Of a stretch of DNA of 64,000 nt, positions 1 to 11,998 are shown piece after piece. Under the pieces are notes generated by a model. That model did not search any database, was not told the DNA's origin, and saw nothing but the letters and a program-made list of their open reading frames with translations. The position numbers were made by a program, and so were the translations under genes. The stretch is from Buddleja alternifolia. Lineage: Eukaryota; Streptophyta; Magnoliopsida; Lamiales; Scrophulariaceae. Location: positions 4,898,001-4,962,000 of the forward strand of contig CM033404.1 in NCBI GenBank assembly GCA_019426215.1, given 5' to 3'. Every line of letters starts with the position of its first letter. Positions within the stretch are counted from its first letter, which is position 1.

Positions 1-612
1 ATTTAGGATATTGCAAATAAAACCCCCCTAGATTCGTATTCCCACTAAGTAACCCCCAATAAGAATCCTATTATGGTAGAACTTAATTTTCTATATTAAT
101 TAAATCACCAAAATTAAGAATCCAACTTATAATTATCACGTGAGTGTTTGGAAAGATTTTAACTACCATAATAAGTCTTAATAATTTTCCTAATACAATA
201 TTAAGAATATCAAAATAAAATAGTGAAAGAACAAAAGATAAAGATCGATAAATTTGGTTTGGAGAAAGGTCAAATTTCAAAGCTTATCTTTTGTAGATTA
301 ATGAGGTAAAGTTTTCTATCACCGTACATGAATATATAGGAATCCATGGGTAAAATTCTTAACAAGCTTCAGTCTTTGTATGATGATCATGATTCAAATT
401 TAACAATATTTTTTCTTTGAAGTTTATAGATTTTCGGGTTTAATGTCTCATATTTTCATAATATTTGTTTGTTATATTATGAAGTTGATCACTTAAATTC
501 AATTATCTTTTTTTTAAGCAAGTATTAATTGTTGTTGTTTTTTTAGTTTTTTCTTGATCATTATTTGGTTACTATACTCACAATTTATAAGCATTACAAT
601 AAATCTTTTTAG
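1..612. other. AT-rich intergenic sequence
   Basis: No gene seen. The first 60 bases (C-runs after ATTGCAAATAAAA) resemble an end of the foldback repeats found elsewhere in the window, but only one end is present, so this is only a suggestion. The rest is AT-rich without a recognisable promoter. Confidence 0.4.
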
Positions 613-1300
613 ATGGAAGATTTGTCTTTCAATGATAAATCCACTGAAATTGGTGGGGGTACAATATTAACACCGACAAAGCCAATACCGATACCACCTT
701 CTATAGGCATGAACTTTGAGTGCTATGAGGATGCATATGATTTTTACAACCTTTACGCGAAAAGTTTGGGATTCGGTGTTAAGAGTGAAAAATTCTTATA
801 AAGCAAAAAACAGTCCAGAAAAACAAGGTGCTATAATTTGTTGTGTCCATGAAGGATATAATGAAGACAACGAAGTGAATAATCCTAAACTAGGAAAAAG
901 AATTGGTTGTCAAGCAATGATGAGAATCAAATTGAATATGCTTTGAAAGTGGGTGGTTAAAGAAGTTATTCTTCGTCACAATCATAATACTACCCCATTT
1001 AGTGCACAATTTTATAAGTCTCACAAAAATATGAGCACATCAATAAGGAAAAAGCTGGAGTTAAATTCTGATTCTGGGATTCGAATTAACAAGACTTACC
1101 ATTCATTAATGGTACAAGCTGGAGGACCAGAGAAGTTAGATTTTGATGAAAAGTACGTTAGAAATTATATTGTAGATTATAAACGTCTAAACTTAGTCCA
1201 GGGTGATGCACAATCTATGTATGATTATTTTTATTTCTTATAGGCACAATGTTCACAAGAACATAATTTCGGAAGTTTCAGATATCAGGAGCATTTTGCA
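613..1300 (+). pseudogene. FAR1/FRS-like N-terminal zinc-finger region, broken
   Basis: The translated pieces match the N-terminal DNA-binding region of FAR1-RELATED SEQUENCE proteins, which derive from MULE transposases. The first frame, from the ATG at 613, contains [20 protein letters not shown]. The reading then continues in the next frame with [20 protein letters not shown] and a conserved late part, RHNHN followed by a run ending in GDAQSMYDYF. Damage seen: a frameshift near 775-800, an in-frame TGA at 944-946 and a TAG at 1241-1243 just where the family usually reads on with Gln. The MULE transposase domain that follows in intact FRS proteins was not found downstream. It could be a decayed FRS gene or a transposon remnant. 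Confidence 0.7.
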
Positions 1301-2084
1301 AGTATAACAATAAAAATATATTTTCTCAATATGTTAAAGTTAAAATGTTGTGGTTTATATTTTTCTATTTTGTTTTATATGACAGCGGTTTCAAATAATT
1401 TTGAATTGCAACCAACAAGCTCATCATGGAATCATTCAACGGGGCTTGTTCGTAGCTCTAAAGAAGAGTATGTTAAATATTGATACATATATTAAATTTT
1501 CAAAATTGTATTCATTATTTAATTATTTTAATTAAAATTTGAATTTTGATTATATATATATATATATATTCAATAGGCTATTATTGAACTTTTTTTTGTT
1601 ATGCAGCGAGATAGACTTAGAGTAGAAGTGCTATGAGGATGCATGGAGAACATATCACTGAATATTATTTTTACCATAACTTATGTTTTTTTTTTAATTT
1701 TTTTGCCGTTTTCTTGACTTCTATGCATGAGAATATTGAATTGCAATAATCTATATCTAGATTCAGAATACATTATTATGTAATGAAAGTTTGATATAGT
1801 TTGGGTGAGTTTTCTTAACTTCTTCATTTTTGCTATATTTTAGATGAATCTTAATTTTCTAATGAAGATTATATGAATTATGAGTTGAAACCAAATTACT
1901 AAATTGTAAATTATCAATGAGGTGAATGTTGAAATAAGAAAAAACTTATGTGGTTGTTTTATAATTATAAAAACAATTGTGGAATTATTTTTTTTGACAA
2001 AAAGTATAATACTCAGCAACTTGAATAGCAAGTTGCCAGGTACTTCCAGCCACAAATTGTGGCTGGAAATGGGCTATGAGATAG
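1301..2084. other. Intergenic, nothing recognised
   Basis: AT-rich. A short stretch near 1385-1470 reads open in the FAR1-like direction but has no diagnostic motif. A (TA)n run lies at about 1550-1568. Confidence 0.4.
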
Positions 2085-3200
2085 CATTTTCCCTATTTCG
2101 AATCAGGCACTTATCCCCTGTGAAAATAAATTGATCAAACAACCCCCTAAAAAAATTTAAATTATACACACAACCTCCTTCGAACATTTTGGCCTGCAAT
2201 TTTTTTGTGAAGACTAAAATACCCTTCCTCTTTCAAGGTATTTAAATTATATTCTATTTTATTAATTATTTTCTATTTTGTTTATTTTTTTTAATTTTTT
2301 TTCTTCTTCATCTTCTAAGCTAAAACAAAAACCCCAACCATAATTTTCTCTCCACCAATTCCATTACCAACACCGTGATCACCATCTTCTCCCCACACCC
2401 AAACCTCATCCACCTTCCCCACCTCCACCACCACCGCCCGGAACCCCACCGATGTCAGCATCGAGCCTGCCGTCGCAGCTAATCTAAAGCTTTGCAAATC
2501 TACAAACCCTTTGCAAATCTGTTTACGGATTTGGGGTAGGCTCCCTTGCAAATATGTAAACAGATTTGGGAGTCTCCCCCTGGGCAAACAGATTTGCAAA
2601 GGGAGAACTCTGCCCTCACCCTATCCAAACCGACGGCGACAGTGATGAAGGAAGAACGTCGGTTGTGGGCCGACGGCGTAAACGGGGGATGAGCGATGGT
2701 AACGGATGAAAGTGGACGACGTTTTTTCCTTTTTCTTTTTATACCTGCAGGTGTATATATACTATATATATATATATATATATGCTATTTATATATATTT
2801 TTATCTTTATACAATTAAAATTAAAAAGTATATGTTTTTATAAATATAATTTTTTTAAATATTTATAAATAAATAAATATAATATGTTTAATATGAACCA
2901 TTGATATCTTTAGATCTATGGATGTGATCAATCAGATTTAATAAATATATAAGTGTTTAATGTGGACCGTCTATCGGTATCATATTTGATCCAATAGCTA
3001 GTACATCAAGAAATAAATTGTCCAAAAATTTCAAAAAAAATATAACCACTTGCACGCTGCAAGAGTGAGACGCGTAGGGGGCTAAATTTCATCTCTATTT
3101 TTTTTTCCTAAGGAGTTTTTTGATTAAAAAAAATTCCGGGGGGGGGGGGGGAGGTGTAAATGTCTAATTCGAAATATAATAGGGGGTTTATAAGTGTTTA
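2085..3200. mobile_element. Degenerate foldback element (TIR-like ends)
   Basis: The left end near 2094 (TTTCGAATCAGGCACTTATC) reappears inverted at the right end around 3150-3172 as TTTCGAATTAGACATTTACA, followed on both sides by C-rich then A-rich tracts. The interior holds a GC-richer block at 2330-2720 and a (TA)n run at 2760-2782. A poly-G tract of about 14 lies at 3138-3151. I could not define a target duplication. This is probably an old non-autonomous MULE-like element, by analogy with other window elements whose ends are C-rich after an AAATTGCA-like start. Confidence 0.45.
2507..2603. repeat. 18-bp perfect inverted repeat
   Basis: CCCTTTGCAAATCTGTTT at 2507-2524 is found as its exact reverse complement at 2586-2603. 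Further partial copies of the same words lie between and just before. The RNA or single strand could form a hairpin with a loop of about 60 nt. It lies inside the foldback-like element; no function is implied. Confidence 0.7.
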
Positions 3201-4811
3201 TCCCTAATTTAAATTGTTATAACATTCTATAATGATATTATCTCATACAATAATTTTATGGTAAATGATATAGGCACTCCAGTATTCAATACAAATTTCT
3301 TTCTAAAAATAATGAAAAGTGGAGCTCCAGTAGTAATTTTTGGAGTGTCAATATCAACTCCCTAATTTTATATAGGTTTTTCCGTTTATGTACAAGCACA
3401 TGCACCTCTTACCTTGAATATGTAATGATAAAGGCACTCGCATTTCACATCTTTTTTAAATTAACTAAGTTGACTATAGTGCCCCTCAACGTATCATATA
3501 TAATACTTATTAATATTAAAAGGTGAACTGAATAATCCCTACTAAATAAACTTTAAAAAATACTTTTTAATTCTTTTTTTGAAAATAAAAATAAAATTGT
3601 GTTTTTTCTCAAGCATCTTTTGGAGATAAAAAAAAATACTTTTCATCAATGCAATAAGACTAATCATCTTCTCATAAATATTCAAACCCCGTTATGATTT
3701 TATCGAACTCGTTAAATGATATGTGTTGCTCATTTGCTCCATACTACATATCAATTTTTTTTTTTTTTTTTTGATATTGAAAATTAATAAAACATCAAAG
3801 GCCTAAAAACTACCAAAAATATAAAAAAAATCGCCACATCATATTATACTAAGTTAGTATTGGTGAACTCAATATGCCACCTAGAATAATAACTAATTTT
3901 ATTTTTTGTTAAATTTAATAAAAAGTATTTGTCAATTTTATCCAAAATAAAATAACATTTATCCCAATTTGGTTCTAATTAAATAAATATAAGTTTTAGT
4001 TGTATCTACAAACATTTTTTTCCACTTATTATTTACGATAGTTATGCTTTACTTTTAAATTTTTAAATTATGAACTATTAAATTTTGAATACTTCTTCTA
4101 CCTTTAGTTAGAAAAGTGGTATAAAACTAGCTTGTCAAAGAAAATGATAAGAATTTACTTTAATAAACTAAATGATATTTTTGTCTATGTGGTGAAATTT
4201 AAAGAAAAGTGGAGTACCTCTAACAAAATGTGGAGTACCTTTATCAATTCCATGTGGAAAAGAATTAAAGATTCTTTTGGGAGATAAGTGACTAGGACAA
4301 ATAAATTTAGAATTAAAAATACTTTTGGGAGATAAGTGATTAGGACAAATAAATTTTACTCTATGAAATAGTTCTCTCTTGCAAAAAAGTCTTTTATGAA
4401 CAGTGTATATAACTCTGTTTTCTGTTTTCGTACCTTTTCTTTTTCACATACCTTAGTTTTGGCAAGAAATTATTGCAACTAATTGACTTTGATGAATTTA
4501 ATGCACCAATACTTTCCAAATCAAGAGAATGTGGAAAATTGATGGTATGAAATTGAAGACGATGGTATATAACATTTTCCTCCTATGATTTTCAAATAAG
4601 ATAATATTAGAAAATTCAGTGTTTTACTAGGCAAAAATATTACTCCAGTCAAATCCTATTTATGCGAACTGATGTTACATGATGTATAAAGGTCATACCA
4701 TAAGAGTATATACTGCTAATTTGTACATTCAAAGCTATGTACTGAACAAGGGAAGAGTTTAGAGAACGTAAATTTACAACATACACAGAATGGTAGCATG
4801 CAAATAAGCAG
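3201..4811. other. Intergenic, AT-rich
   Basis: No gene seen. Long T-run at about 3757-3772. This is the downstream flank of the minus-strand lipase gene that ends at 4812. Confidence 0.5.
4261..4356. repeat. 48-bp unit repeated twice in tandem
   Basis: Two adjacent copies of a unit beginning AGAATTAAA and containing GGGAGATAAGTGA, offset by 48 bp, with a few substitutions. This is a local tandem duplication in the lipase 3' flank. Confidence 0.75.
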
Positions 4812-7800
4812 TCAATAACTGGTGAATTTTCCTAGTGAGCTGAAAAACGAAATCATACCTTCGTAAACATCTTCCCTTGCGTTTGTGCTCAGAAGGAAAT
4901 CTATATGACCATACTTTTCGAGATAAAGCAAATCTGGCTTTGATGGCAATTCCTTGAGAGTATGCTGCACATCAATAACATCTGCTAATGCATCCTTTCC
5001 CCCGTAACCCATCCATATTGGCAACGAACTGGGAATGGAGCTGAGGTCAAATACCGGTGGCTTTATTTGGCTGTAATACTTCAGATTTTTCCATATCCCG
5101 TAATCATACAATGCGAAAGTACCTTTACGGATCACTGCAACACAGTCGGTTAGAACTTAAGAGACGGAGTTGATAAACATTAATTCTATGTTTGGATCAA
5201 CAATTTCAGCCGGGGAAAAGGAAAAAAAAAACTGGAATCCAAGTCATTTGAAGCAAGAATATATTTGGGATAACTACATGCACACCCTTTCATTGGATAA
5301 TTATTGCGAGCCCCTAAGGTTTTGCAAATTACCAAGACCCCCCATGTTAGATTCTGACAACACGAAAAACATGTGATAAATTGTAATCTGCTTTTTACTG
5401 ACATGGGTTGAAATTGCAATCTGTTTTTATTGGCGTGGAAGTTACGATATTTCTTAAATCTCGGGATGTTTTTCGTAAATAGGGTTACATGCAAGCGGCG
5501 TATACTTCATTTGCTCAAATAGTTTTAACTAGTACTTTTTTCATTTAAATTCAAGGTCCAAAGATAGCATAAAATATGACATATATGATGTAAATTCATG
5601 ATCATAATCATCACAAACATTACAGTTAAGATCTTAACCCTCTCAGGAAACTTGTCAAGAGTAAGGAAGATGGCAATTTGCAATTGGTAATGGAGCAAAG
5701 ATAATGACAAGATATAGAGGAGAACGTACTTTGAAAAAGATGATGCATGTTCTTGGAGGATGTTGGATGAGGTTCAAATTCAAGGTAGAAATCAATCCGG
5801 GAGCTATTGAAGCAACAATTCTTCCCTGCAAAGTACAAAAGTTTCATCAAGCGACGAGTTAAAGGAAATATTACATGGGATAAACAACATTGTTTTTCAA
5901 TACTCAAATTTGTGTTATAGCAATGTCAGTCACAATAGTCACTACTAATATAAAATCTTTCATCCGTGAGGAAGGAAACGGACAGGGAATGAAATTAGTA
6001 AGAATTCAGGACCTGTTATAGCACTAAGCAAGTCATCACAGTCTACATGTCCATCGCACATCATATCCATGATGCGAGTGCCCATGTTACTGGTATCATA
6101 AGAGGAAATTATCAGAAGCTTAGAGAAGAACTAAGTAATCAATTAATAAAACAGCAAAAAACTTGAGACCTTTTGAAATTGAGTTCACGAATGCCCATCG
6201 CTAGAATTACCTACAATAAAATACTTGTTTTCAGTATGAATAGGAATATTTCCAAACAGGAATAACTTAAAAGAAAGAAACAGACCTCATCAAGATGCAT
6301 ATTAACTAATCTAAGAACAAATCGAGAAGTGATATGTTCCAAGTATGATATAGGACAAAGAAGTGCAGCAGCTTCAACCATTTTTACTATATCTGGTTGA
6401 GTAAATGCAGCCAAAGATATGATTGTTCCCTGTAAAAGTATAAAGTACACATGATTATTCAACAGAGCGTCCTATACAATATAACACCAAAAATTAAGGT
6501 CTCATGAGATTGAAGACCTGTGAATGTCCAACAACAAATACTTTGGACTTTGTAATTGAATACACGTAACGAATCATTTCTCCCAGATCATGAAGAGCCA
6601 GCTCTTGCCAGCTCCAGTCCCAGAATTCCTGAAACAAATAGAACTTAATGAAATCCATAGCAATTAAATACAATACAAGTGATATCATGAATAAAAGGTT
6701 CTGTTACGAAGCAATCTGACGTGGCGGATGAGGTGGCACCACTGCGGGTCTACACGAGGCGCAAGAAGTAACACGGCACGAGAGATTTGTTATTATTATG
6801 CTATTATTTATTGTTATTTCCTTTTTCCTTGTTAGTAGTTGTTTTTGGTAGGAGTCCTTATTTTTGGAAACTTGTTTTGAGCAGCAGAATACTTATACGC
6901 TGGTTTAGGGTTGTATTGGATTATCATTGAATATTGGAGAATTTTCGGCTTTAAGCTTGGGCAAGAATTCGTTCTTGAGCTTGGTGTTTGTTGATTCAAT
7001 TTACGTTCTAACAGGTTCAGATATCCTTTTCCATTTTGACTATAACTATAAGGACGTCCAATCGAGGGAAGGCACAAATATAACATAATCACGCAGTGTG
7101 CACAATAGACCCACATGCAACAAGACAAGGTCCGTGCATGCAAAATTCGCATCAAACGATAAAAGTCCATCAGATATAGCAGATAACCTTTTGAGAGCTG
7201 AGGTAAAGAGCTCATTAAGGATGTCACACCTCACATGTTGAACAAATTCAATGTAGCTTTCCACCTGCGTCTTTAACATCGACTTTGATATATATGTTCA
7301 AACAGTATTGAAACAAGAAATTACTGAACATGTTGAACTTCTTTATATATGATTCGTAGGCCATCCAAGGGATACAGAGAGAAAAGTTATATTGAGCATC
7401 ATCATGCATGAAATAGTGAGCAAAACAAGAGTGGTGAAGCTGCCATCATTTGGCACCAAAGCCTTTAAGAGGAAAGCACATTGACAGTTCTAAGAGTTGT
7501 CGAACATTGAGATGTAATTCCAATTTTTCTTGGTTCTTTTTCATGATTATTAGTAAAGACTACGATAGAGAGCACTTAATTCACATTAAGGCAGGGACAA
7601 TCCAGGCTTCCACAAAGGACCATAACCCACTAACTAAAATTGGTATTGCCAATACTTTGATTATATTGAAACAGTAAGAACTAAAGGAATAAGCATGCAC
7701 CTTATCTTTCTCTGATAGTGACACATGGCCATGACTCCAATGTGTCCCACGCACATTACCAACCCAAACGTCAAATCCACGGTTGGCAAGGACAAAGCCC

Positions 7801-9067
7801 AATGATTGATTTGGGGAATCCATGAACCATGCATCACCTGCCTGTTTGTGTAAATGGACAATACAGAAAAATGTCAGATATAAAACTCTCTCAATTGCTC
7901 ACAAATGATCAACAGACGAAATACCAATTCTCATTTTTCCCTAATAAGTGAAGAAATGTCAGTGCAAGAGTAGCATAGTTGACGATCAATATAAAAGGCA
8001 AATATTGTATGGGCAACCGCTACGAAATTTTTCCCAATTTGAACCATTTGAAGATTGAATTGTCGGATTTCCACTCCCGTAGGTTATCAAAGGGCCTCAA
8101 AGCCTCATTGTCCAAATGTGGTGTCCTCTGTATCTAATCTAAATATTTCCCAATAGATAAATTGGGCGTGGGAGGTACGAAGGGGATAGAAGTAAAATGA
8201 TTATCTGTGGCCATATATATATATATATATATATATACAGAGAGAGAGAGAGAGAGAAAGAGAGAAGCACACACATACACATTCCTTTCCTTTAGAGATT
8301 TATCAATCATTATCAGTTAGTTGTGTGGTACGGCCAATGTAAAGGAATTATCTCTCCATGAACAAGCAGGGAGATTTAGAGCAGTTATTACATTTCATGG
8401 AGATTTAATGAACCCTATCGTTTCCATAACAGTAGCATGTCACCGTCATGGTATATGTTGGTTCTCCTATTAACTTATTATCCAGAAACCGAAAGTGAAG
8501 AGCAGTGCCTTCACAATACCTTCACTCTGTTTCTTTGACAAATTACAATAAACACATAACTATAGCACCCAAAAGCTTCTTGAAATGCACAAACTATAGA
8601 TATGTTCCTCAATCAAGATATAATTTCATTAGTTAAGTCCAAACAGCAAAATTAAAACAAATAAATGATCTAAAGCAGAAGTAATTCACAAACCAAAAAC
8701 TGACATATAAGCGCCACACATTGGCAAGGTTATACACATACTAACCGAAACTTTAAGAGAATCATATAATTACCATAAAAAGCCCATGAATTAGCAACAC
8801 CGGAGATCCCCTCTGCTGAACCATCACTGAAGGAGATGAAACACGTTGGAGTCCCAATACATATCCATCTTTGGTTTGAGTCTACAAAAAATTGTCACGT
8901 ATACATTACATTTACTAGCTCATAATTCAACTATCAAAAGGATTAAAACAAACCTAAATACAAGATCACCCATGCTACATAGTATTTCTAAGTAGATATA
9001 TACCAAAATCAAGATGACAAAGTAGTAGGTATTCTTGGATTAAAACAACTATTCTTCTTAACTAGAA

Positions 9068-9136
<69 letters not shown>

Positions 9137-9664
9137 AGATCATCCAATGCTACATAGTAATTCTAGGCAGATAGATACCAAAATCAAGATGCAAATTAGC
9201 AGGTATTCTTGGATTAAAGCAACCATTCTTCTTAACTAGAAATATATAGATACATCATACAAGATAATCCGATGCTACATAGTATTTCTAGGGAGATAGA
9301 TACCAAAATCAAGATGCAAATTAGCAGGTATTCATGGATTTAAACAACTATTCTTCTCAGAGCTAATATTTTTTTGTGTAAAAAAAATAAAATCAGCATA
9401 AAAGTAAAGCTACAAAAAAATTAGATTATTAACGAAACATTGTCAATAAATTGAATAAATATAATTGAAGATAGAAATTACTGTGTGTTCGGAGCAAGGA
9501 AATCCGGAAGGTTCGATGACGTAAGCGCAAAGACCGGCTGTAGGCGGCTCACGGCGGAGGTTGGAGGCGGCAGCGAAGTCTCCGTCGGAATTGACGGCGG
9601 CGGTTAGTAGGAACCACAGGAAAAGCACCACCGTCACGGCGTTCGCCGCCGCATAGAGCTCCAT
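4812..9664 (-). CDS. Secreted acid lipase / triacylglycerol lipase (LIP1-like), nine exons
   Basis: Predicted exons on the minus strand: 9664-9482, 8881-8774, 7841-7701, 6628-6518, 6429-6286, 6210-6170, 6089-6013, 5825-5730 and 5134-4812. All junctions are GT-AG and in phase, and the total is 1224 nt for 407 aa. Residues 1-25 form a hydrophobic signal peptide. The order matches the plant relatives of gastric and lysosomal acid lipase: oxyanion-region LLIHGLF in exon 2; nucleophile elbow GHSQG with Ser180, split between exons 4 and 5; Asp348 in GGKDALAD; and His377 in YGHIDF. The Asp-His spacing of 29 residues is the spacing known from gastric lipase. Expected role: hydrolysis of acyl esters in the secretory pathway, vacuole or apoplast. 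Length is usual for plant LIP1 (about 390-410). The start is the first in-frame ATG before the signal peptide. Introns 1 and 3 carry repeats. Intact as far as can be read. Confidence 0.93.
6703..7020 (+). mobile_element. LTR-retroelement 3' remnant in lipase intron 3
   Basis: A plus-strand open stretch of 22 codons from 6703 ends in ...PLRVYTRRKK before a TAA at 6769. This resembles the last residues of plant LTR-retroelement polyproteins. The following 250 bases look like LTR/leader sequence, but no second LTR, primer site or target duplication was found. The remnant lies antisense to the lipase gene and helps to explain the roughly 1.07-kb intron. Confidence 0.4.
8213..8262. repeat. (AT)n-(AG)n microsatellite in lipase intron 2
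   Basis: A run of AT dinucleotides is followed directly by a run of AG dinucleotides. This is a simple repeat within lipase intron 2 (between the exons ending at 8774 and starting at 7841). Confidence 0.85.
8960..9360. repeat. Three diverged tandem copies plus (AC)n(AT)n in lipase intron 1
   Basis: A unit of about 110 bp recurs three times, at about 8966-9070, 9150-9245 and 9270-9358. It contains ATGCTACATAGTA, then ACCAAAATCAAGATG and ATTCTTCTTAACTAG. A pure (AC)n then (AT)n tract at 9072-9135 separates the first two copies. Intronic tandem duplication. Confidence 0.8.
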
Positions 9665-10215
9665 CGGCGAGGGCGGGAATAGGTCACCTCCGATGACAGT
9701 TGGAGTGTGTTGTGAGGATCTGATACTTTATCCGCGCCAGTGTTGGAAATGACTTCACGCGCGGAAACGGCGCGTTACGCACACTGCAAATTTGTTTTCA
9801 AATGTACCACGTGGAGATGGCAATTTATATTATGATTTATCGGCCCACTTTTAATGGGCTCAGATCAGATCAACATTTCTATTGGGCGCGGTCCAAATAA
9901 ATTTGGACCAGCAACGTGGGCCTCAACTGAATTTTTCATTTTATTAACTGAATTATCGTATAATAAACACTCAACAAATTTTATTAATCTATGAAGAAAC
10001 AATTGTTCTATATTTTTTCTTTCATAGTTTTTCACAGTTATAACTCAAATAATCTATGGACTCGAGCAAAATGGAATAAAAGTGATTTTATTTTACCAGT
10101 AAGTCTAGAAATTTATGTGTTATCCATTTCCATAATTTTGCACTGATTTTAACCTTAATAAGATTCAATATATATATATTTTCTTAAATTTTTATGTCCC
10201 ATATTTAACTAGCTA
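9665..10215. other. Lipase 5' flank and intergenic DNA
   Basis: The first part is the upstream region of the minus-strand lipase. Two ACGTGG-type G-box cores lie in it (about 9810 and 9915). I could not fix a TATA box. No other gene seen. Confidence 0.4.
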
Positions 10216-10553
10216 GGGGTGCTAAGGCGGCTTCACATAAAGGTTGGCGCAACATTATAGTGAAAGGAGATTGTGAGTCAGTGATCCTGGCTCTTCGCTC
10301 TCAAGAGTCTTCCAGTTCATTTTTAGGTTCTATTCTGGATGATGTCCGTTTCTTTGCTTTGTCGTTTTCTTTTATTAGTTCTAATTTTGTTTATCGTTCT
10401 AGAAACATGGATGTTGCACATTATCTTGTCCGTTCTGCTTTGGAGCACAAAACGTTTGTTCTTGGCTCCCATTTTCTTGCAGCCACAACTTTGACTGCGG
10501 ATTCATTGGCTTTGAGTTAATATATTCCTACCGTTCTTCATTTAAAAAAAAAC
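10216..10553 (+). mobile_element. 5'-truncated LINE insertion (RNase H end) with 8-bp target duplication
   Basis: ACTAGCTA stands at both 10208-10215 and 10554-10561. Between them the last ~340 bp of a plant L1-type LINE read through an RNase H-like (RVT_3) tail: GDCESVILALRS, then SRNMDVAHYL. A TAA at 10518-10520 is followed by a short 3' end with a run of about nine A. This is the form expected from target-primed reverse transcription with severe 5' truncation. It encodes no functional protein. Confidence 0.82.
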
Positions 10554-10561
10554 ACTAGCTA

Positions 10562-11178
10562 CGGGCGCATTCCCCAAAAGGGAATATCCATATATATCAA
10601 CTCGTCGTTAATTTAATTTAGTAGTAGCACTTGTTAATGAATTAAAGTTATCGATACTCTTTTATATAGTAAGAGGGGCTTAGAGTAACCGTTTTGGTGT
10701 GTGTTTTAAGTGTCTAGAAAAAATTAACCCACTTTAAGCGGATAATGCCAAATTAATTTTTCAACCATTTTTCTCTCACCTCACATCTCTTCCACGATTC
10801 TTTTCTTCACCTTCATTTATTTCTCTTTTTTCATATATTATTTCATCTTATTTGTTAATTATTTTAATTCCTAATGAATCCATATACGCATAAATATTTA
10901 TGCTAAAATAATTAAAAATATAATCATATGAAACAAAACAATTTGTATTTTATTTATATTTTTATAGTTAAGTACACACATCGAGTGTACCACCGTTACT
11001 AGTATATAAGATCATTATAGTCTCCGTAAGTATTGTACATTTGTACCATTTAAGAAATAGATAATAATTATGGAATGTATAAAATTTAGAATTATATACT
11101 ATAAATGAATTAAGAACTCATATGATAAAAAAAAAGTTTATTGCAATTATTTGCTAATTATTATAAAGACTCTTAATT
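10562..11178. other. Intergenic, AT-rich
   Basis: No gene or clear repeat seen. This is the 3' flank of the minus-strand BSP gene that ends at 11179. Confidence 0.45.
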
Positions 11179-11919
11179 TCAGTACTTCACCTCTGGTAAC
11201 ATATAATCACCTTTGCCAGCAGGAATGTTACCATACTTAGCCTTATATTCTGACCATAATTGACCCACAGGTTTACCTAACAACTCCACAAAATAATTAT
11301 CACTGTATGCAAATTTCATCTTCTTATTTAATTGCACAGTAAACCCTTTTTTCAGACTATCACAATACTCCAAAAACCGCTCGGTCACACCATAACCCTC
11401 GTCCCACCGACTCCCTGAACCCGGTTTAACATAAAAATTCGGCACGTAAAAATTGGATTTAACCATCACATAATCAGCAATGCCCTCGGTTAACCCGCCC
11501 GGGGCGCTCCGGTTACCCGACCATTGAAAAATATGGGTCATCTCATGGTACATTAAGGAAGTGAACTCAAAGTTAGCCCTACCCACTGGGTAGGATTGTA
11601 TGGTTTGAGCACTAATATTGATGTTATAATCACCATTTGTGTAGCCTGCAGCCCATGTAAAGTCGGAGATAAATACATTTAAAGTCGGAATGTTTTTTCT
11701 TTCTGAATTAGAATTTTCTTCAAATAGTTTCCATATGAATTTGTTGATGGTGTGCATTGTTTGAAGGGTGTAAGGTACCCCGATTTCTTGGTCGAATCGG
11801 ATCCCACCGGGAAGATTTCGAGCATTGTTGGTGACTATGTAGTTAACGGAAGTGGTTTCTTGAAGTAGGAATGATAGAAGAAGAAAAAATGGGAACAAAA
11901 TATTGAGGTTTTTTCCCAT
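11179..11919 (-). CDS. Basic secretory protein (BSP / PR-17 type), copy 1
   Basis: Single-exon gene for 246 aa. A hydrophobic signal peptide (MGKNLNILFPFFLLLSFLLQ) is followed by the plant BSP domain (Pfam BSP, a zincin-like fold). Diagnostic features: zinc-protease signature HEMTH at about residues 125-129, then IFQW, GGLTEGIADYVMVKS, RWDEGYGVTERFLEYC and a C-terminal SEYKAKYGNI. Relatives such as tobacco NtPRp27 and wheat WCI-5 are extracellular and induced by defence signals or stress; a proteolytic role has been proposed from the motif. The frame stays open upstream to 11973, but the first in-frame ATG is at 11919, and a TATA-like box at 11992-11998 also fits that start. First of three paralogues on this strand. 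Confidence 0.93.
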   Translation of the reverse strand: MGKNLNILFPFFLLLSFLLQETTSVNYIVTNNARNLPGGIRFDQEIGVPYTLQTMHTINKFIWKLFEENSNSERKNIPTLNVFISDFTWAAGYTNGDYNINISAQTIQSYPVGRANFEFTSLMYHEMTHIFQWSGNRSAPGGLTEGIADYVMVKSNFYVPNFYVKPGSGSRWDEGYGVTERFLEYCDSLKKGFTVQLNKKMKFAYSDNYFVELLGKPVGQLWSEYKAKYGNIPAGKGDYMLPEVKY

Positions 11920-11991
11920 ATTGATAATTTTATTGAGTGGTTGGCGTACAATGTTCTTTGGTACGTTACTCAAGACTCAGGAATATCATGC

Positions 11992-11998
11992 TTATATG
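11992..11998 (-). promoter_or_regulatory. TATA-like box of BSP copy 1
   Basis: Minus-strand ATATAAG about 75 bp upstream of the ATG at 11919. It predicts transcription starting near 11965. The same box is kept in the duplicated flank at 12643-12650. Confidence 0.5.

Noticed and set aside
2315..2599. 94-codon minus-strand frame
   Set aside because: Compositional frame in a GC-rich island with internal inverted repeats; no recognisable domain.
7046..7279. 77-codon minus-strand frame in lipase intron 3
   Set aside because: The exons on either side join in phase and match the family without it; the sequence has no lipase similarity.
11920..11973. N-terminal extension of BSP copy 1 (and likewise 15300-15320, 18237-18278)
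   Set aside because: The extended frames begin with TTG, not ATG, and in copies 1 and 3 they reach or pass the start of transcription predicted from the TATA box.
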